From Gryganskiella cystojenkinii (taxonomy: Eukaryota; Mortierellomycota; Mortierellomycetes; Mortierellales; Mortierellaceae): DNA of 14,127 nt. Below the pieces are notes generated by a model. That model was not told where the DNA came from. It saw only the letters and a program-made list of their open reading frames with translations, and ran no database searches. Within the stretch, counting starts at the first letter, position 1. Every line of letters begins with the position of its first letter. The DNA is taken from assembly GCA_015852425.1 (NCBI GenBank), contig JAAAIG010000774.1:1-14127 (forward strand), given 5' to 3'. This document shows, piece after piece, positions 9,825 to 14,127 of the stretch. The position numbers and the translations under genes were made by a program.

Positions 9825-9965
9825 AAAAAAAGGCAGGGGACGTGCAAAAAAAAAAAAGATGGAGACGCAGAAAAGGGATGAGGATGCAGAAAAAGGGGGG
9901 GAATGGTGCTGAGCAAAAGATGGAATGGATGATGCAGGGTGAACGAGAGTGGAAAGAGGTCGAGG
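9804..9965 (+). repeat. Purine-rich low-complexity tract
   Basis: The plus strand is almost all A and G over about 160 bases. It has a loose repeated theme of an A run, then GGCAGGGG or similar, then ATGC/GTGC (A7..GGGGATGC, A9..GGGGACGTGC, A12..ATGGAGACGC, then GGATGC). The last part reads GGGGGGG and GAGAGTGGAAAGAGG. It is degenerate and has no clean period. It lies between the possible small gene and the 3' end of gene C. Confidence 0.7.
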
Positions 9966-10005
9966 AGATCAGAGTACCAAATAGCAGCCAAGCGCTAATA
10001 CGTTC

Positions 10006-10011
10006 TTTATT
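10006..10011 (-). terminator. AATAAA polyadenylation signal of gene C
   Basis: The minus strand reads CTAATAAAGAAC about 60 bases after the TGA of gene C. This is a canonical signal at a typical distance. Confidence 0.55.
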
Positions 10012-10070
10012 AGTTACTGATCCCGGAAGTAGACTCTTTTGAATACCCTTCACCCTCCCCCGCTCCTTCT

Positions 10071-11941
10071 TCAGCTCTTGCGTCTCCTCGTGACCGGCAT
10101 ACCCCAACTCTCCAACACCTGGAAGAACGCTTCCATGTGCATAAATCCATTCAGAGACCGATCTTGCTGAGCTTCCTTCATGATTTGAACCGCTTCTTCA
10201 GCCGACTTGATCATGTTGTCTTGCTTCGCGACCGCTGCTCGAATAAGATCCACAAATCGGTTCTTGTAGTAAAACTTCCAGTGGTAACGATCATAGTAAC
10301 CGCTGTCCTTCTGCATCCAGAGTCTGCCGTGGTCCTGGATCAGACTCTGGATCGATGGCGCACCCTCCCATCCAACCGTCCATTCCTCCCAAACGTCATC
10401 AGCGGCTTGAATCCTGGTACGGACCGGGAAAGGAAAGCCGTCATCGTCGTCTCTACCATGGTATTCAGGAAAGGCGACCATGGAGGACGATGGAATGGAG
10501 GTGCGGTGACTTAATGCGTCCGCGGTTTCAGCTCCAGTGTTGCCAGTGTTGATGTGGCTCAAATCCCTCCAGCGTTGCAGACCATGTATGACGTTTTCTT
10601 CGATTTCGTTTTCATCCTCTAACTCATCGTATTGCTCCTCTTCAAGTTCATCGATCTCCGCCTCCTCCTCCTTCTCATCGTGGTCGTTATGGTCCTCATA
10701 TCGGTGTCGATCGACTTGTTTGCCTTTGCCCTTGGAGTCAACAGGACGAAGGACTTGCTTTACTTGCACCGTTACCGTCCCGTTACCGCCCCGACTATGA
10801 CCTCCTCCCTGCCTTTTTGGACCCCGCTTATGGTTTTTACGGATGCCTAATGTACGACGCACCTCCATAATCTGCCGATACAGACCTGTGAGTGACCTGG
10901 TATCCCGCATCCGCTCCAGGCTCTGTACCGCTTCCATATCCGAGTACCCCTCTTCCAGCACGAGCCTGACAAATTCTCGGGCAATCGCAATCCGAATCTG
11001 GTACCGGGCCCTGTCCTGATCTATACGCCAAAGTTTGAAATGTTCTCGGTTGAGGTCTTGGATGGCGGGTCCGTTTTGGAAACCGAACCGCCATTCGAGC
11101 AGGACCTGGAGCACGGTCTCGACTTTGTCGTTTAATTTGTATACCGGTGCGCTTGCGGCCTTCTCGGGTCTGCTGTATCCACTTGGTATAAACTCAAACT
11201 CTCTGGCTCTCAAAATTGGTTCAGTCCCAGTAATGGCCGCATGGTGGGAACTGATGACGTTGTTGTTTATGTTGTTGATGCCAGGGCTACTGTGAGCTGC
11301 TTCCCTGGTCAATGTCGATGACGGCAATGGGGCAGAGACAGAACTGGCAGGTGTCCTGGACCAGATTGAATGGGAAGACAGGGAGGTGAGGACGACCGGA
11401 TCCCTGGCAGGCGGACGAGTACCATTTGTCATGGCCGGTGTTGTGACGGGTCTGACCGAACGTATTGACTGCGAGTGTCTCTCTGGAGCTGGAAGAGAGA
11501 TTGCCAAGCTTGAGACTGCTGTGGAAGCGGCGACTGCTGCTGGTGAGGAGGGAGATACTGTGGAGCGCGAGGTCGACCCTGCCGCATGCGTAGACGACAG
11601 CGGTGTTGTTGAATCTGGAGTGGGCAACTGCAAGAGTCGTAGTTGATTGGGGCGTCGCTGATCTTGTTGCTGTTCTTGGTCTTGGTCCTGGTCTTGGTCC
11701 TGGTCTTGGTCGTGCTGATCCTTCTGATGCAGCATTTCGTCTCTCAGTCTGAAAAGGGGTTCGATAAAGAGCTTGGTTGCGCTCAAAGGCGCCTCTTGTG
11801 TGTTCTTGAGGGGACCATTGAAAAGACCCTCCTCCATCGGGACAGCAAAATCTTTGACATATTTTGAAAGGGTGTCCCACTCCGGCTTTGGGTCCTCATT
11901 TTCCTCCCGGCACCAATCCTATTTTTGAGAGAAGGGCAACC

Positions 11942-11972
<31 letters not shown>

Positions 11973-12210
11973 AAATACACATAAGTGTTAACTTCAGAGC
12001 AAAAGCGTTGACACGCATTCAAGAAACGCGTTGAATGAGGATGTTTAGCCTTACATCCCAAAAATAGGCCGCCTTGGTGTCATTCGACAATGACGAAAGA
12101 CGAGCAGCCCTCTTACGCTGCAACACCTTGTCGGCAATGGATGTGAGTACGAGGTGGTAATCCTCTGAAGGGATTTCTATGTCCTCAATGGGATTCAATT
12201 CAGGATTCAT
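10071..12210 (-). CDS. Gene C: two-module GCR1_C-like DNA-binding protein
   Basis: Exons are 12210-12055 and 11918-10071, giving 667 residues. The ATG at 12210 (MNPELNPIEDIEI) lies 3 bases after an in-frame TAA. Exon 1 is longer than in A or B and ends KAAYFWD, joined to DWCREENEDPKPEWD. The N-terminal domain ends LFIEPLFRLRDEM near residue 113. An Asp-Gln repeat follows (about 122-139), then a Ser/Thr/Pro/Ala-rich linker. Module 1 is at about 311-394 (TVLQVLLEWRFGFQNGPAIQ, FKLWR, IAIAREFVRLVLEEG). A basic patch (KNHKRGPKRQ) and a very acidic stretch (about 459-494) separate it from module 2 at about 547-636 (DVWEEWTVGWEGAPSIQSLI, FYYKNRFVDLIRAAVAK). The end is RRRKS. It lies in line with gene D (358-base gap) and is the most complete example of the family here. 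Probable nuclear DNA-binding protein with unknown targets. Confidence 0.8.
11674..11712 (-). repeat. 12-bp tandem repeat encoding Asp-Gln
   Basis: The plus strand repeats CTGGTCTTGGTC about three times with a variant first unit. On the coding strand this gives alternating Asp-Gln (DQDQDQ) in the linker of gene C. It sits just after the N-terminal domain, where the paralogs have unrelated low-complexity sequence. Confidence 0.85.
11919..12054 (-). other. Intron 1 of gene C (phase 0, 136 bp)
   Basis: The donor is GAT|GTAAGG at 12055/12054 and the acceptor is AAATAG|GAT at 11919/11918. Splicing joins YFWD to DWCREEN at the family junction. The half next to the acceptor holds a homopolymer array on the plus strand (11942-11976: A8T, A8T, A7T, A8T), which is a long T-rich tract in the transcript. 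Confidence 0.82.
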
Positions 12211-12568
12211 CTCTTAGGTACGAATTGGTAAAAGATGGTGCTCTAGTGATGTCAAATGTCATGAAGAGTGCTCCTTAGGTTAATGACTAGCAGTGGCCGT
12301 GCAAAAAAGACAAGACCCGTGGTGATGTACCTGAACGCCTATTACTGACCTGTCAAGCGGATTGGTGTGGAGGGAAAGGTGCAAGAGAAATGATAAAGAG
12401 AGAGACCACTGAGTGCGCGAGAGAAGAAAGGGGTTAAAAAAAGAACGAAAAAGAAAGGGGCCAGTGCCAGTGGAAGAACGCCAGTCACACTCGCAACCAT
12501 CCGTTACCCAGCACGTAGACTCAAACATGCACGATAAATAAACAAAAGAAGTGGTCTATATTGTTCTG
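12211..12568. other. Spacer between gene D stop and gene C start
   Basis: This 358-base spacer should contain the 3' end of gene D and the promoter and 5' UTR of gene C. The plus strand is purine-rich around 12358-12462 (GGAGGGAAAGG, AAAGAGAGAG, AAAGGGG). I found no AATAAA on the minus strand and no coding resemblance. Confidence 0.4.
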
Positions 12569-14077
12569 CTAGTACTTCTTGAGACCCCAGGCCGCAAGAA
12601 TATCACGAAAGTCTTTGCTGCCACAAAAAGTCGAAAGGGGTCGGTGGTTCCGCGCCTTTTCCAAGATCCGAATCGCCTCTTGTTCCGATTTCACAGCGCC
12701 GTCTTTGACACTATCTCCGATCGCGTTCGTAATCCGGTTCTTGTAATAAAAACTAAAATAAAAATGCTTGCGATAGTTGCCTTGCTGCCAGACCTTGTCA
12801 TGGATTTCAATCAGCGACTCGATCGACGGTTCCCCGTCCTTCCATCCGACCGTCCACTCCTTCCAAACATCGTTAATGGATTGTAGGTCTCGAATAGGAA
12901 ACGGGAAATTATCCTTTTCTACTTGCGTCAAGCCTGTACCCTCTACAAGGGTGCTTCGTTCGAGGGTCAATTGAGACAGCCGTCCTCTTCTCTGGCGTTT
13001 TGCAGGCACCGTGACCATAATATCATCTTCAAGCTCATCGTTGTCATCGTTGTAGTCTTCGTCTTTGGCGCCCTCATCGATCTTGCTCCGCAGGGCTGAG
13101 AGCCCCAATGTTCCTTGCATCTTGTTCAGGAGTCGGATCGCCGACTCTTGGGAATGCCCTTGCTCTCTAATTAGTCGCACGTACGTTTGAACAATCCTAA
13201 CCCGATCGCAATAACGCCTTGTTTCGGAATGGATTCTCCATCCACCGATATATGCTCGATTCAGCTCTTGGAGGGCGGGCCCGCCATCGATTCCATAAAG
13301 CCATTCTTGAAGAACATCAACCACAGTTTTTACCCTGTCGCTCAGTTGATGTTTTGGGATCTCGGTAGAAGCGTCTTCGATCCGTACCGCGCGTTGTCCA
13401 CGCCAGACAAACTTGAAATCCTGGGCATCGAATCTTGGTGTTGTTGTTGTTGTTGTTGTTCGTGTGGTTGTTCCTACTCTTGTTGTGGCCGCAGAAGTAA
13501 AGGCATGGTGGGTGTTAAGTCTCCGAGGCGTTGGCTCTGAACCGGCGCCATTGTTGGATGGTTCAGGATGAAAGGACTGTACTGGTGTAGGCGTGTCTGG
13601 ACGAAGGCGACTTGCCGGTTCAATCACGGGTCGTGTTGTCAGTAACTTTGGTGTTCCTACCTGCGAAGGAGGGGCTTTCGACATGCCGGCTGAAGCTGCC
13701 GGCAAATTCAAGGACGAAGAAGACGAGGACGGGACTGGCGAGGAGATGGATAAAGATGTGATCGACCTCGACAGCGTCGATTCCACCACCGTGTTTTCTG
13801 CTGTAATGTCGTTCAAGGCTGGGTCGTCCGACGGGTTATTGTCGTTCAAGGCTGGGTCGACCGACGGGTTGGCAGAGTCGAGTTCCTGCAGCATTCTCTC
13901 TCTCAGTCGAAGGACGGGTTCAAGAAAGACTTGTGCCCCTGAATAGTGAGCTTTGGTTGGATCCTCGAGTACGCGCTGGATCAATGCTTTTTCCATTGGA
14001 ATCACCATCTCCTTGATGAATTTGGCTAGTTTGTCCCATGTCGGCATCAAGTCGCATTTCTCATCGTAGCACCAGTC
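12569..14077 (-). CDS. Gene D: two-module GCR1_C-like protein, 5' partial
   Basis: Only the large second exon is visible (502 codons from the acceptor at 14077 to TAG at 12569). It opens DWCYDEKCDLMPTWDKL, the family start of exon 2. The first exon must lie beyond the right edge. The N-terminal domain ends VFLEPVLRLRERM (about residue 62 of this exon). Two 11-residue repeats (NPSVDPALNDN and NPSDDPALNDI) follow, then Ser-rich and Thr-rich linker (TTTRTTTTTTTTP). Module 1 is at about 244-324 (TVVDVLQEWLYGIDGGPALQ, GGWR, VRIVQTYVRLIREQG). A short acidic segment and a basic patch (KRQRRGR) follow. Module 2 is at about 391-476 (FPFPIRDL, DVWKEWTVGWKDGEPSIESL, FYYKNRITNAIG). It ends FRDILAAWGLKKY, very close to FEEIRAAWG of gene A, but without gene A's basic tail. 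Same proposed role as A and C. Confidence 0.8.
   Translation of the reverse strand, partial: DWCYDEKCDLMPTWDKLAKFIKEMVIPMEKALIQRVLEDPTKAHYSGAQVFLEPVLRLRERMLQELDSANPSVDPALNDNNPSDDPALNDITAENTVVESTLSRSITSLSISSPVPSSSSSSLNLPAASAGMSKAPPSQVGTPKLLTTRPVIEPASRLRPDTPTPVQSFHPEPSNNGAGSEPTPRRLNTHHAFTSAATTRVGTTTRTTTTTTTPRFDAQDFKFVWRGQRAVRIEDASTEIPKHQLSDRVKTVVDVLQEWLYGIDGGPALQELNRAYIGGWRIHSETRRYCDRVRIVQTYVRLIREQGHSQESAIRLLNKMQGTLGLSALRSKIDEGAKDEDYNDDNDELEDDIMVTVPAKRQRRGRLSQLTLERSTLVEGTGLTQVEKDNFPFPIRDLQSINDVWKEWTVGWKDGEPSIESLIEIHDKVWQQGNYRKHFYFSFYYKNRITNAIGDSVKDGAVKSEQEAIRILEKARNHRPLSTFCGSKDFRDILAAWGLKKY
13440..13460 (-). repeat. (GTT)7 microsatellite encoding poly-Thr
   Basis: Seven GTT units on the plus strand encode a threonine run in the linker of gene D, just before the conserved segment leading into module 1. 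Length variation in this trinucleotide would keep the frame. Confidence 0.85.
13808..13873 (-). repeat. 33-bp tandem duplication in gene D
   Basis: Two adjacent 33-bp units (13808-13840 and 13841-13873) differ at one base in the first 30 (T versus A at the 20th position) and in the final three bases. They encode the paired 11-residue repeats of the linker. The near-identity suggests a recent in-frame duplication. Confidence 0.9.
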
Positions 14078-14127
14078 CTTTTTGTTGCAAGAGTATTAGG
14101 AAACAATCGGGGTCAGTCTAAAAGCTC
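14078..14127 (-). other. 3' part of the first intron of gene D
   Basis: The minus strand ends AACAAAAAG|GAC at 14078/14077, with CCTAATAC as a branch-like motif about 20 bases upstream. No donor consistent with the family exon 1 lies inside the window, so the intron is at least 50 bases long here. Confidence 0.7.

Noticed and set aside
11287..11880. Minus-strand 197-codon frame overlapping gene C in another frame
   Set aside because: It is the shifted reading of the same DQ repeat and linker DNA (giving GPRPGPRP). The frame with conserved N-terminal domain and modules is the real one.
2339..14077. An active Crypton transposon in the window
   Set aside because: No tyrosine-recombinase catalytic core (R-H-R-Y) could be seen in any of the four proteins, and no element boundaries or target duplications are evident. 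Only a derived relationship is proposed.
1..14127. CRISPR array, bacterial operon, tRNA or rRNA genes
   Set aside because: No regular repeat-spacer pattern, no ribosome-binding sites, and no RNA-gene signature seen on either strand. Introns and poly(A) signals show a eukaryotic genome.

Overview
The window looks like a gene-family cluster from a filamentous fungus, most likely an early-diverging one of the Mortierella type. This is inferred from short GT-AG introns with fungal-style splice sites, frequent A/T homopolymer runs, a decayed F-box/leucine-rich-repeat-like gene of a kind that is very numerous in Mortierellales, and a repeated GCR1_C-like DNA-binding family. There are no bacterial features, and I found no tRNA or rRNA genes.

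Layout: the first 2 kb are gene-poor. They hold an ambiguous minus-strand coding-like fragment (1-320) and a plus-strand F-box/LRR-like pseudogene (about 550-1949) broken by stops and frameshifts. From 2339 to the right edge, every recognisable gene is on the minus strand and belongs to one paralogous family. Gene A is 2339-4221 (580 aa). A frameshifted relic lies at 4859-5701. Gene B is 5983-8765 (873 aa), gene C is 10071-12210 (667 aa), and gene D is 12569-14077 (502 aa visible, first exon off the window). The 1.3 kb between B and C holds a possible decayed coding fragment (9307-9824) and a purine-rich low-complexity tract.

Family architecture: A, B and C each have a small first exon (35-52 codons) ending in an aromatic-Trp-Gln/Glu/Asp motif. 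A single phase-0 intron of 136-161 bp follows, then a large second exon opening with Asp-Trp/Tyr-Cys. The visible exon of D opens the same way behind an acceptor. The joined N-terminal region (about 100 residues) resembles the helical core-binding part of tyrosine recombinases. A hypervariable low-complexity, partly acidic linker comes next. A, C and D then carry two GCR1_C-like modules (W..EW..G..G.PSI..L....W, then a basic/aromatic helix). B carries only the first module, with a linker of about 600 residues.

The best reading is a local tandem expansion of nuclear DNA-binding proteins, possibly derived from Crypton-type tyrosine-recombinase transposons whose catalytic domain was lost. Birth (four genes), death (relic), module loss (B) and rapid linker change (internal repeats in C and D) can all be seen in 12 kb.
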